This document shows positions 1-7,834 of a DNA stretch of 31,693 bases, in pieces. Each line of letters begins with the position of its first letter. The stretch's first letter is position 1. The position numbers and the translations under genes were made by a program. The notes below the pieces were generated by a model. The model saw only the letters and a program-made list of their open reading frames with translations. It did not search any database and was not told the DNA's origin. Source of the DNA: Streptomyces viridochromogenes (GTDB lineage: Bacteria; Actinomycetota; Actinomycetes; Streptomycetales; Streptomycetaceae); assembly GCF_001270495.1 (NCBI RefSeq), contig NZ_LGUR01000263.1, forward strand, positions 1 through 31,693, read 5' to 3'.

Positions 1-1
1 C

Positions 2-1080
2 ACCCACCAGGCGGCCCGGCTGCGCGCCGAGTCGGAGATCCTCTCCTTCCTCGCCGGCAACGTGCTGCGCGGTGAGACCAGCCTGGAGGCGCTGCTCGAA
101 CGCGTCCGTGAGACCTTCGGCATGGAGTCGGTGGCCCTGCTGGAGCGGCAGAGCGACGTCGCCCCGTGGACCCGCGCGGGCAGCGTGGGCCCTCGTCCCT
201 GCCGCAACCCCGAGGACGCGGACGTCGACATGCCGGTCGGCGACCACATGGCCCTCGCGCTGACCGGCCGGGTGCTGCCCGCCGAGGACCGCCGGGTGCT
301 CGCCGCCTTCGCCGCGCAGTCCGCCGTCGTACTGGACCGCCAACGCCTGCGGCACGAGGCCGGCCAGGCCAAGGAACTGGCCGAGGGCAACCGCATCCGT
401 ACGGCACTGCTGGCCGCCGTCAGCCATGACCTCCGTACGCCTCTCGCCGGCATCAAGGCGGCGGTCTCCTCGCTGCCTGGTCGCAGGAGGACGAGGCAGA
501 GCTGCTGGAGGCGATCGAGGAGGGCGCCGACCGCCTCGACCACCTGGTCGGCAACCTGCTGGACATGTCCCGCCTCCAGACGGGCACCGTCACGCCGCTG
601 ATCCGCGAGATCGACCTCGACGAGGTGGTGCCGATGGCGCTGGGCGGGGTGCCGGAGGACAGCGTGGAGCTGGACGTACCGGAGACACTGCCGATGGTCT
701 CCGTGGACAAGGGCCTGCTGGAACGCGTCGTCGCCAACGTCGTCGAGAACGCCGTCAAGTACAGCCGCCAGGACGAGCCGGTCCTGGTCTCCGCGAGCGC
801 CATCGCCGACCGCGTCGAGCTCCGCGTGGTGGACCGCGGCCCCGGCGTCCCCGACGAGGCCAAGGAACGCATCTTCGAGCCATTCCAGCGCTACGGCGAC
901 GCCCCGCGCGGCGCCGGAGTGGGCCTCGGACTCGCGGTCGCCCGCGGCTTCGCCGAGGCGATGGGCGGCACGATCAACGCCGAGGACACACCGGGCGGCG
1001 GGCTGACCATGGTGCTGAGCCTGCGCAGGGCGCGGGGGCGGAATCCGGAGCCGGGGATTGCGGCCGCGGTCGCCTCGTAG
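2..1080 (+). pseudogene. kdpD: KdpD-type sensor histidine kinase, 3' part, frameshifted
   Basis: This is the C-terminal part of the membrane sensor kinase that controls the high-affinity potassium uptake system; the gene starts upstream of the window. Reading frame 2 gives the linker/GAF-like region and the phosphoacceptor H-box (SHDLRTPLAG, His codon at 425-427), then turns to arginine-rich nonsense after about 475. The kinase reading resumes in frame 1 (DRLDHLVGNLLDMSRLQTG, N-box VVENAVKYS, G-boxes DRGPGVPDE and GVGLGLAVARG) and stops at 1078-1080. KdpD proteins normally have a short stretch such as RSDDV between SSL and AWSQED; here SSL runs straight into AWSQED, so about 16 bases are missing around 473-476, which explains the frame change exactly. 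As read, the product would have the H-box but no ATP-binding domain. A real mutation or an assembly error are both possible. No kdpE response regulator follows within the window. Confidence 0.85.
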
Positions 1081-1137
1081 CGGGTTCGATCTGCCGGGCC
1101 GTCCCGCGCCCCTCAACACCCTTGTCGCAGGCCCTGG

Positions 1138-1240
1138 TGTCAGCATCCGGTGCCCGCATCCGGTGTCGGCTCTCCATGTCAGCTGTCGGTGTCAGCATCC
1201 CGTCAGCGTCCGGCCGTTCGCCGTCAGCATCCCGTCATGA
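1138..1240. repeat. Degenerate GTCAGCATCC repeats
   Basis: The gap between the kinase and the next gene holds several imperfect copies of a GTCAGCATCC(C/G)G(T) motif (for example near 1138, 1190 and 1222, with related GTCAGCG and GTGTCGGC pieces between). They are not in a reading frame that looks coding. This may be a slippage-generated array; I see no gene in 1081-1359. Confidence 0.45.
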
Positions 1241-1359
1241 GGGGTCCGAAACCCCCGGTCGCCGGGCATAGCGTCAGTGGCGAGCCCCGGTCCGCCTCCC
1301 CGCGTCCGGGGCCGTCAAGGCACTCGCCCGATCCACTCGGATCCTCCCGGAGGCACCCC

Positions 1360-1740
1360 ATGGCAGACATCCTGTCCGACGAAGACCCGGAGCCCTCTGA
1401 TCGGTTCCCGGCCGGCCCTCTGTACGTTCCGGTCCGGCCGGGACCGGCCGCCTGCGCGGCCCGCCTCTTCCGCACGCCCCTCGGCGACCGTACGGCCGTG
1501 GGGTTCACCTCGCGGCGGCGACTGACCGCGACCCTCGGCCCGGACCAGCCCTGGGTCAGGCTCGCCGAGCCCGCCCTGCGCGCCCTGACGGCACCGCTCG
1601 GCGTCACCACCGTCACGGTGGACCCCCAGCTCTGCGCCCCAGCCCCGGCCCTGGTCCCAGCCCCGGCCCTCGCCCCAGCCCTCGCCCCAGCCCTCCTCCC
1701 GGCCCCGGCCTCGGCCGTACCGGCCCTGTGGATCGGCTGA
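1360..1740 (+). CDS. Small conserved streptomycete protein (SAV_915-like)
   Basis: A 126-residue protein of unknown function. The ATG at 1360 is chosen because a GGAGG site lies 6 bases ahead (1349-1353). Residues about 15-90 form a compact domain (LYVPVRPGP, RLFRTPLGDRTAVGFTS, ATLGPDQPWVRLAEPALRAL, GVTTVTVDPQL) that, from memory, resembles the family called SAV_915 in actinomycete annotation. The last 35 residues are an Ala-Pro-Leu rich tail made of short AP/LAPA repeats coded by GCC-CCA-like repeats, so the tail is probably disordered and variable in length. The gene ends 16 bases before lysA, so the two are probably co-transcribed. The function, and any link to lysine or diaminopimelate metabolism, is unknown. 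Confidence 0.65.
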   Translation: MADILSDEDPEPSDRFPAGPLYVPVRPGPAACAARLFRTPLGDRTAVGFTSRRRLTATLGPDQPWVRLAEPALRALTAPLGVTTVTVDPQLCAPAPALVPAPALAPALAPALLPAPASAVPALWIG

Positions 1741-1756
1741 GGGAGGGGAAGCCACG

Positions 1757-3091
1757 ATGACCACCGTTCACGAACCCGCGGTCACCGCCCCGGCCGACGC
1801 GCTCTCGGTGTGGCCGGCCTCGGCCGCAGAGCCCCGACGCGGTGAACTCACCGTCGGCGGGGTGCCGCTCGCCGAGGTCGCCGACCGCTTCGGTACGCCC
1901 GTCTACGTCATCGACGAGGACGAGGTGCGCGAGCGTTGCCGCACTTACCGGCACGCCTTCCCCGAGGCCGAAGTCCTCTACGCGGCCAAGGCGTTCCTGT
2001 GCCGGGCGATGGCCCACTGGGTGGCCGAGGAGGGCCTCGGCCTGGACGTCTGCTCGGCCGGTGAGCTGGAGCTCGCGGTCACCACCGGCTTCCCGCCGGA
2101 GAGGATCGTGCTGCACGGCAACGCCAAGTCCCCGCGCGATCTGGACACCGCCCTGCGCCTGGGGGTCGGCCGTATCGTCATCGACAGCCCGTCGGAGATC
2201 GCCCGGCTGGCCGCGGCGGTCGGGCCTGACGGTCACCAGAAGGTGATGGTCCGCGTCGTGCCCGGCGTCAGCGCCGGCGGGCACGAGAAGATCCGCACCG
2301 GCACCGAGGACCAGAAGTTCGGCCTGTCCATCCCGGACGGCTACGCGCAGCACGCCATCGCCCGGATCCTGGACCAGCCGCAGCTCGAACTCACCGGCCT
2401 GCACTGCCACCTGGGCTCCCAGATCGCCGGCGTCAAGCCCTACGTCGCCGCCGTACGGCGGATGGTCGGCCTCATGGCCCGGCTGTACGAACAGCACGGC
2501 CTGGTCCTGCCCGAACTCGACCTGGGCGGCGGCCACGGCATCGCCTACCGCCCGGGCGAACCCGCCCTGGACCTCACCGCGCTGGCCCGCGGGGTGCGCG
2601 CGGAGCTGGCCGGGGCGTGCGCTGCGGCGGGGCTCACGGTGCCCCGCCTCATCATCGAACCCGGGCGGGCGATCGCGGGTCCGGCAGGCATCGCGCTTTA
2701 CCACGTCCTCGCCGTCAAGCGCACGGGAGCGCACACCTACGTCGCCGTCGACGGCGGCATGAGCGACAACCCCCGGCCCGCCCTGTACGGGGTCCGTTAC
2801 GCACCCCGGCTGGTGGGCCGCCACAGCACCGCGGACCCGGCCCGGGTGACCGTGGTGGGGCGCCACTGCGAGGCGGGGGACATCGTCGCCGCCGACGTCG
2901 AACTCCCCGCCGACATCCGCCCCGGAGACCTGCTCGCCGTCCCGGCCGCCGGTGCCTACCACCTGTCCATGGCCTCCGGCTACAACCTGGTCGGCCGCCC
3001 ACCCGTGGTCGCCGTGGACGACGGCCTGGCCCGGCTCCTGATCCGCCGCGAGTCGCTGGAGGACATCCGCAGCCGTGACGTGGGCCTGTAG
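1757..3091 (+). CDS. lysA: Diaminopimelate decarboxylase (LysA-type)
   Basis: A 444-residue PLP enzyme of the alanine-racemase-like fold (fold type III) that converts meso-diaminopimelate to L-lysine in the cytoplasm. Visible landmarks are the PLP lysine in YAAKAF (K78), the HCHLGSQI motif (216-223), the phosphate-binding glycines LDLGGGHG (255-261), EPGR (301-304), the active-site cysteine in GRHCEAGD (C371) and the YN motif near 409. The start at 1757 has GGGAGGGG upstream. The streptomycete housekeeping lysA normally sits next to hom/thr genes; none of those are here, so this may be a second copy or a specialised paralogue acting on a related diamino acid. Family membership is firm; exact substrate is inferred. 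Co-transcription with the small gene at 1360 is likely. Confidence 0.88.
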   Translation: MTTVHEPAVTAPADALSVWPASAAEPRRGELTVGGVPLAEVADRFGTPVYVIDEDEVRERCRTYRHAFPEAEVLYAAKAFLCRAMAHWVAEEGLGLDVCSAGELELAVTTGFPPERIVLHGNAKSPRDLDTALRLGVGRIVIDSPSEIARLAAAVGPDGHQKVMVRVVPGVSAGGHEKIRTGTEDQKFGLSIPDGYAQHAIARILDQPQLELTGLHCHLGSQIAGVKPYVAAVRRMVGLMARLYEQHGLVLPELDLGGGHGIAYRPGEPALDLTALARGVRAELAGACAAAGLTVPRLIIEPGRAIAGPAGIALYHVLAVKRTGAHTYVAVDGGMSDNPRPALYGVRYAPRLVGRHSTADPARVTVVGRHCEAGDIVAADVELPADIRPGDLLAVPAAGAYHLSMASGYNLVGRPPVVAVDDGLARLLIRRESLEDIRSRDVGL

Positions 3092-3119
3092 GCCGCCGCG
3101 TAAGGTTCGCCAACCGAAT

Positions 3120-3130
3120 CGAATGTTTCG
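3120..3130. promoter_or_regulatory. Upstream CGAA/TTCG operator candidate
   Basis: CGAATGTTTCG matches the palindrome CGAAANTTTCG with one mismatch. A further CGAA lies at 3115-3118 and a TTCG at 3106-3109, so half-sites cluster here. Short CGAA-N-TTCG inverted repeats are the known target of BxlR-type LacI regulators in front of streptomycete xylobiose-transport and xylanase genes. The site lies about 100 bases upstream of the expected transcription start. Confidence 0.55.
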
Positions 3131-3192
3131 CTCACTCCCCAACGGCTGACTCCGTCCTGACAGTCACCGGCAGATTGACCGCGTACAAGGGG

Positions 3193-3222
3193 TTGCCACC
3201 GTTTGGGAGCTGTCTCTAGGGT
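3193..3222 (+). promoter_or_regulatory. Promoter of the xylan-utilisation operon
   Basis: TTGCCA (3193-3198), an 18-base spacer and TAGGGT (3217-3222) resemble the streptomycete vegetative sigma consensus (TTGAC-/TAGGAT-like). Transcription would begin near 3229, between the two CGAA/TTCG sites. Confidence 0.5.
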
Positions 3223-3253
3223 GCGGCAGCAACGCAGCTTTCTGGAGTAACTC

Positions 3254-3264
3254 CGAAACTTTCG
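3254..3264. promoter_or_regulatory. CGAAACTTTCG operator abutting the ribosome site
   Basis: A perfect 11-base palindrome (CGAAA-C-TTTCG) that ends directly at the AGGAG ribosome site (3265-3269) of the solute-binding protein gene. It fits the BxlR/xylanase-gene operator. A bound repressor here would block elongation just after the promoter at 3193-3222. The regulator gene is not in the window. Confidence 0.65.
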
Positions 3265-3272
3265 AGGAGCGC

Positions 3273-4571
3273 ATGATGGGCGACCCGCGACTGTCCCGCC
3301 GCGGCTTCCTGGCGGCCTCCGCCGCGGCCGGTGTGGGCATGACGGCACTGAGCGGTTGCGGTGGCGACTCGGACGGAGCGTCGTCGGACGGCACGACGAC
3401 CATCGAGTGGTGGAACATCTCCACCACCGAGCCGACGAAGAGCGTCTGGGCGGCGCTGGCCAAGAAGTTCGAGGCCCAGAACCCCAAGGTGAAGGTAAAG
3501 ATCGTCCAGTTGGAGAACGACGCCTACAAATCGAAGATGACGGCGCTGACCGCCTCCGGCAAGCTCCCCGACATCTTCCATACCTGGGGCGGCGGTGTCC
3601 TCAAGCAGCAGGTCGACGCCGGGCTCGTCGAGGACCTGACCGACCGGACCAAGGACTTCGCCGACGGCCTGCTGCCGGTCGCCAAGGAGCCGTACCTCCT
3701 CGACGAGAAGGTGTACGGCATCCCGTTCGACATCGGCATGATCGGCTTCTGGTACAACAAGGCGCTCTTCAAGGACGCGGGCATAGCCGGGCCGCCGACC
3801 ACATGGAGCGAATTCCTCGACGCCGTACGGAAGTTGAAGGCCAAGGGCACCACCCCGCTCGCCCTCGCGGGCAAGGAGAAATGGCCCGGCATGTACTACT
3901 GGGCCTACCTCTCGATGCGCACCGCGGGCGCCTCCGCCCTTCAGGAGGCGTACGACGACAAGGACTTCACCGGCGACCCCTTCGTCCAGGCCGGTCAGCA
4001 TCTCCAGGAGCTCGTCGACCTCCAGCCGTTCCAGAAGGGCTTCCTCGGCGCCGCGTACTCCACCCCCACCGGCCAGGCCGCGGCCGTCGGCAACGGCAAG
4101 GCGGCGATGGAACTCATGGGCCAGTGGGCCCCGGTCGTCCAGGCGGACAGCGGCAAGGGTCTCGGCGACGACCTCGGCTTCTTCCCGTTCCCCGCGGTCG
4201 ACGGCGGCAAGGGCGCGATCACCGAGGTGTTCGGCGGGGGCGGCGGACACGCCCTGCGCAGCGGCGCCCCGCAGGCCGCTGTCGACTTCCTGAAGTTCTT
4301 CGCCTCCGAGGCGACGGACGTGGAGCTGGTCAAGAAGACCGGCGTCCTCCCGGTGGTCCCGGCGGCGGAGAGCGCGATCGCCGACCCCAACATCAAGGCT
4401 GTACAGGCACAGTTGAAGGCCGCCACCGGGTTCCAGCTCTATCTCGACCAGGCGTACGCACCCGCGGTCGGCCAGGAGGTCAACGACAGCGTGGCCGCGC
4501 TCATCGCCGGGTCCAGGTCCCCTCAGCAGGTCGCCGAGTCGATCACGCAGACCGCGAAGGAAGAGCAGTAG
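3273..4571 (+). CDS. Xylo-oligosaccharide ABC transporter, substrate-binding lipoprotein (BxlE-like)
   Basis: A 432-residue extracellular solute-binding protein of the carbohydrate family 1 type, which captures a sugar and hands it to the two permeases that follow. The N-terminus has a twin-arginine motif (SRRGFLA, residues 8-14), a hydrophobic stretch and a lipobox LSGC with the lipid-modified cysteine at about residue 29, so the folded protein is exported by Tat and tethered outside the membrane. The body contains the typical EWWNISTTEP start of domain 1 and DIFHTWGGG and GIPFDIGMIGFWYNKALF segments. Two ATGs are adjacent (3273 and 3276); the second has the better distance to AGGAG. The xylanase in the same operon and the CGAAANTTTCG operators suggest xylobiose or xylo-oligosaccharides as substrate; this is inference. 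Confidence 0.88.
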   Translation: MMGDPRLSRRGFLAASAAAGVGMTALSGCGGDSDGASSDGTTTIEWWNISTTEPTKSVWAALAKKFEAQNPKVKVKIVQLENDAYKSKMTALTASGKLPDIFHTWGGGVLKQQVDAGLVEDLTDRTKDFADGLLPVAKEPYLLDEKVYGIPFDIGMIGFWYNKALFKDAGIAGPPTTWSEFLDAVRKLKAKGTTPLALAGKEKWPGMYYWAYLSMRTAGASALQEAYDDKDFTGDPFVQAGQHLQELVDLQPFQKGFLGAAYSTPTGQAAAVGNGKAAMELMGQWAPVVQADSGKGLGDDLGFFPFPAVDGGKGAITEVFGGGGGHALRSGAPQAAVDFLKFFASEATDVELVKKTGVLPVVPAAESAIADPNIKAVQAQLKAATGFQLYLDQAYAPAVGQEVNDSVAALIAGSRSPQQVAESITQTAKEEQ

Positions 4572-4577
4572 CCGGCG

Positions 4578-5576
4578 ATGACCTCCACGTTCCTGCCGGA
4601 CAAGCGGACCGGCCCCGACGCCGACGTCCCGCCCCCGTCCGCCGGTGCGGCCCGGGGGCGGGCCCGGCGGCGCGCGCTGCACTGGCTCACCGCGGTCGGC
4701 TTCCAGGTGCCGGCCCTGGTGCTCTTCCTCGTGCTGGTGCTGCTGCCGATGCTGTTCGCCCTGTACGCGGCGTTCTTCCGCTGGGGCGGCTTCGGCATGC
4801 CGTCCGACTACGTCGGCGCCGACAACTTCACCCGGCTCTTCGAGGACCCCGTCTTCCTCCGGGACCTGTGGCGCTGTCTGGTCCTGGTCGTGCTGTCGCT
4901 CGCCATCCAGCTGCCGTTCGCGCTCGCCATGGCCGTCCTGCTCAACCAGAAGCTGCGCGGACGGGCCTTCTACCGGATGCTGTTCTTCGGGCCGTACGTC
5001 CTTTCCGAGGCGATCACCGGCGTCCTGTTCGGCATGATCTTCGCGCCCGACGACGGCTTCGCCGACCGGATCCTGGGCGGCATCGGTCTCGACGGGCTCG
5101 GCGGCGAGTGGTTCGCCGATCCGTCCATGGTGATGGCCACCCTCTTCCTGGTCATGACGTGGAAGTACTTCGGCTTCCACATGATGCTGTACCTGGCCGG
5201 ACTCCAGTCCATCCCCCGGGAGTTGACCGAGGCCGCGCTGATCGACGGCGCCAGCGCCTGGCAGCGCTTCCGCAGTGTCACCCTGCCGCTCCTCGCGCCC
5301 ACTCTGCGGATCAGCGTGTTCCTGTCCGTGATCGGGTCGATCCAGCTCTTCGACCTGGTCTGGGTGACCACCGCGGGCGGCCCCGACCATCACTCCGAGA
5401 CGATGGCCGTGACCATGTTCCAGTACGGCTTCAAGCGCTATCAGGTCGGCTACGCCAGCGCGATCAGCGTGGCCATGTTCGGCATCAGCCTCGTCTTCGC
5501 CCTCGCCTACCAGCGGTTCGTGCTCCGCCGCGATCTCCAGGGAGCCACCACGACGATGCGGGGAGGCGCCAAATGA
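4578..5576 (+). CDS. Sugar ABC transporter permease (MalF/BxlF-like)
   Basis: A 332-residue inner-membrane subunit of a carbohydrate importer. A polar N-terminus of about 40 residues is followed by six or so hydrophobic segments (for example FQVPALVLFLVLVLLPMLFALY and FRDL-W-CLVLVVLSLAIQLPFAL regions). The cytoplasmic coupling loop carries the EAA motif (TEAALIDGASAWQRFRSVTLP), which docks to the ATPase. It starts 6 bases after the binding-protein gene and its stop overlaps the start of the next permease by ATGA, so translation is coupled. No ATP-binding protein is encoded in the operon, as is usual for streptomycete sugar importers that share the ATPase MsiK. Confidence 0.9.
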   Translation: MTSTFLPDKRTGPDADVPPPSAGAARGRARRRALHWLTAVGFQVPALVLFLVLVLLPMLFALYAAFFRWGGFGMPSDYVGADNFTRLFEDPVFLRDLWRCLVLVVLSLAIQLPFALAMAVLLNQKLRGRAFYRMLFFGPYVLSEAITGVLFGMIFAPDDGFADRILGGIGLDGLGGEWFADPSMVMATLFLVMTWKYFGFHMMLYLAGLQSIPRELTEAALIDGASAWQRFRSVTLPLLAPTLRISVFLSVIGSIQLFDLVWVTTAGGPDHHSETMAVTMFQYGFKRYQVGYASAISVAMFGISLVFALAYQRFVLRRDLQGATTTMRGGAK

Positions 5577-6412
5577 CGGCCGGGTCCGGCAGGAGGAACG
5601 GGAAGAACCTGCCGCTGCACGTGATCCTCGCGGTGGTCGGCGCGATGATGGTGGTGCCGCTGCTGTACGCCGTGCTGTCCGGCTTCAAGTCCACCGACGA
5701 GCTCTCCCGCAACCCGGTCGGACTGCCGGAGTCCTGGGTGGCCGGCAACTACACGGACATCCTCGGCTCCGGCGACTTCTGGCGGCTGATCGGCAACAGC
5801 ACCCTGATCGCGATCGGTACGACCGTCCTGGTCGTGGCCGTCTCCGCGCTCTCGGCGTTCTCCTTCGCGCGCTTCGCCTTCCGGGGACGGGAGGCGCTGT
5901 TCACCCTCTTCACGATGGGGCTGATGTTCCCCTTCGCGGTGGCGGCGCTCCCGCTGTTCCTGCTGCTGCGCTCCCTGGGCCTGCTGGACAACCCGCTCGG
6001 CGTGATCCTCCCGCAGGCCGCGTTCGGGCTGCCGATGACCATCATCATCCTGCGCGGCTTCTTCCGGGAGATCCCGGGCGAGCTGGAGGAGGCGGCCACC
6101 CTCGACGGATGCAGTTCCTTCGGGTTCTTCTGGCGCGTGCTGCTGCCGATGGCACGGCCCGCGCTGGGCACCGTCTCGGTCCTCGCCGTCGTCACCAGCT
6201 GGAACAACTTCTTCCTGCCCCTGCTGGTGTTCACCGACTCCACGTGGTGGACCATCCCCATCGGCGTCCAGCAGTTCCAGGGCCAGTACTCCGCGGACTA
6301 CGCCCGCGTCTTCGCCTACCTGGTGCTGGCCATGGTCCCCGCCCTCGCCTTCTACTCCGTCGCCGAGCGCCAGCTCGTCGGCGGCCTCACCGCCGGCGCC
6401 ACCAAGGGGTGA
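5573..6412 (+). CDS. Sugar ABC transporter permease (MalG/BxlG-like)
   Basis: A 279-residue second membrane subunit of the same importer. The ATG at 5573 overlaps the previous stop codon (ATGA). It has the usual MalG layout: a first membrane segment at about 14-35, a large extracytoplasmic loop beginning SGFKSTDELSRNPVGLP, five more membrane segments, and the EAA coupling motif in the last third (LEEAATLDGCSSFGFFWRVLLP). The frame is open far upstream of this start, but that extension overlaps the two preceding genes and is arginine/proline-rich shadow sequence, so it is not used. It probably pairs with the product of 4578-5576 and an ATPase encoded elsewhere. Confidence 0.9.
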   Translation: MTAGSGRRNGKNLPLHVILAVVGAMMVVPLLYAVLSGFKSTDELSRNPVGLPESWVAGNYTDILGSGDFWRLIGNSTLIAIGTTVLVVAVSALSAFSFARFAFRGREALFTLFTMGLMFPFAVAALPLFLLLRSLGLLDNPLGVILPQAAFGLPMTIIILRGFFREIPGELEEAATLDGCSSFGFFWRVLLPMARPALGTVSVLAVVTSWNNFFLPLLVFTDSTWWTIPIGVQQFQGQYSADYARVFAYLVLAMVPALAFYSVAERQLVGGLTAGATKG

Positions 6413-6467
6413 CGCGCACCGGCGGACGTACGGCTACCCACACATCCGACACGTGAGGAGTCGCACC

Positions 6468-7511
6468 ATGCGCAGGAACCGTCTCAGACTCGTCGGCGCT
6501 CTCGCCGCGCTCCTGGTCGCCGCCGGGATCGGCGCCGGCTCGCCCGCCCAGGCGCGGCCCGAGCCGCCCACCCTCGCCGACCTCGCCCAGCGCCACGGCC
6601 GCTACTTCGGCAGCGCGACCGACAACCCCGAACTCGTCGACGAGCCGTACAAGGCGCTCCTCGGCAGCGAGTTCGACCAGATCACGCCGGGCAACGGCAT
6701 GAAGTGGTACGCCACCGAGCCCCAGCAGGGCGTGTTCGACTTCTCCAAGGGCGACGAGATCGTGAACCTCGCCCGCGCCCACCACCAGAAGGTGCGCGGC
6801 CACACCCTCGTCTGGCACAGCCAGCTGCCGGGCTGGCTCACCGGCCGCGAGTGGACGGCGCCCGAGCTGAGGGCCGTACTGAAGAAGCACATCCAGACCG
6901 AGGTACGGCACTACCGGGGCAAGATCTACGCGTGGGACGTCGTCAACGAGGCGTTCAACGAGGACGGCACGTACCGCGAGACGATCTTCTACAAGACGCT
7001 CGGCCCCGGCTACATCGCCGACGCCCTGCGCTGGGCCCACGAGGCCGACCCGCGCGCCAGGCTGTACCTGAACGACTACAACGTCGAGGCGGTCGGCCCG
7101 AAGAGCGACGCCTACTACCGGCTGGCCAAGGAGTTGAAGGCCCAGGGCGTCCCGCTGCACGGCTTCGGCCTCCAGGCCCATCTGGCGCTCCAGTACGGCT
7201 ATCCGGCCACGCTGGAGGACAACCTCCGCCGCTTCTCCCGGCTCGGCCTCGACACGGCACTCACCGAGGTCGACGTACGGATGCTGCTGCCCACGACCGA
7301 CGAGAAGCTGGCCCAGCAGGCCGACTGGTACCGGGACATGACCGAGGCGTGCCTGGCGGTGCGGCGGTGTGTGGGGATCACCGTCTGGGACTACACGGAC
7401 AAGTACAGCTGGATCCCGGCGTTCTTCCCGGGCGAGGGCGCGGCCCTGCCGTGGGACGAGCAGCTGCGCCCGAAGCCGGCGTACTTCGCGCTGCGGGAAG
7501 CGCTGAAGTAA
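6468..7511 (+). CDS. Secreted GH10 endo-1,4-beta-xylanase
   Basis: A 347-residue glycoside hydrolase family 10 enzyme that cuts the beta-1,4 backbone of xylan outside the cell. A Sec signal peptide (MRRNRLRLVGALAALLVAAG, with a likely cut after AQA at residue 29) precedes one catalytic barrel. Landmarks are GNGMKWYATEP (75-85), the HTLVWHSQLP motif (112-121), the acid/base glutamate in WDVVNEAFNE (E161) and the nucleophile in LTEVDVRM (E267), then WDYTDKYSW. There is no carbohydrate-binding module, so it may prefer soluble xylan. The ATG at 6468 is fixed by GAGGAG at 6455-6460; an in-frame GTG at 6453 has no ribosome site. It lies 55 bases after the permease gene without an obvious promoter, so it is the last gene of the transport operon and would supply the oligosaccharides it imports. 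Confidence 0.93.
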   Translation: MRRNRLRLVGALAALLVAAGIGAGSPAQARPEPPTLADLAQRHGRYFGSATDNPELVDEPYKALLGSEFDQITPGNGMKWYATEPQQGVFDFSKGDEIVNLARAHHQKVRGHTLVWHSQLPGWLTGREWTAPELRAVLKKHIQTEVRHYRGKIYAWDVVNEAFNEDGTYRETIFYKTLGPGYIADALRWAHEADPRARLYLNDYNVEAVGPKSDAYYRLAKELKAQGVPLHGFGLQAHLALQYGYPATLEDNLRRFSRLGLDTALTEVDVRMLLPTTDEKLAQQADWYRDMTEACLAVRRCVGITVWDYTDKYSWIPAFFPGEGAALPWDEQLRPKPAYFALREALK

Positions 7512-7550
7512 GGGTCCGCTACGGTCAGTGACCGTCCCCGGACGCACGTG

Positions 7551-7585
7551 GGGGCCGGCTCGCAGTCAGGTCTGCGACCGGCCCC
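7551..7585. terminator. Bidirectional hairpin between convergent genes
   Basis: GGGGCCGG-ct-CGCAG, loop tcaggt, CTGCG-a-CCGGCCCC: a 13-pair stem with a small internal bulge, lying 39 bases after the xylanase stop and 42 bases before the end of the convergent DUF5999 gene. It lacks a clear T run, which is usual in this genus. Confidence 0.7.
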
Positions 7586-7627
7586 TGGGAGTACTCCGGG
7601 CGTTCGTCACTCCGCCCGGTGGTGGCG

Positions 7628-7834
7628 CTATGCGGCGGTCATCACCTTGCCGGTGTCCAGCGGACGGTGCGGGGCGATGATCTGGCCGTCCGGCAGGAGC
7701 TCACCGGTGTCCTCGAAGAGCAGAACACCGTTGCACAACAGGCTCCATCCCTGCTCCGGGTGGTGCGCCACGAGACGGGCGGATTCCCGGTCGGCGGAGT
7801 CGGCTGAGGGGCACGGTGGCTGGTGCTGGCACAT
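7628..7834 (-). CDS. DUF5999 family protein
   Basis: A 68-residue conserved actinobacterial protein of unknown function beginning MCQHQPPCPSADSADRE and continuing HHPEQGWSLLCNGVLLFEDTGELLPDG. The two early cysteines (C2 and C8) plus the one in SLLCNG could bind metal, but this is only a guess. The start is placed at the MCQHQ methionine because family members begin there; an in-frame ATG at 7927 with a G-rich upstream stretch would add 31 threonine-rich residues and cannot be excluded. It converges with the xylanase gene across a strong hairpin. Confidence 0.8.
   Translation of the reverse strand: MCQHQPPCPSADSADRESARLVAHHPEQGWSLLCNGVLLFEDTGELLPDGQIIAPHRPLDTGKVMTAA

Noticed and set aside
1613..3142. 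Minus-strand open frame opposite the lysA gene
   Set aside because: Composition is typical of an antisense shadow; the plus strand encodes a clear diaminopimelate decarboxylase.
3216..5393. Minus-strand open frame of 725 codons opposite the sugar-transport genes
   Set aside because: It mirrors the GC-rich third positions of the real genes, has Arg/Gly/Glu/His-rich sequence without domains, and the plus strand has complete recognisable proteins.
3356..5570. Long plus-strand open frame running into the second permease
   Set aside because: The part before 5573 is Arg/Pro-rich shadow of the binding protein and first permease; only the part from 5573 is real.
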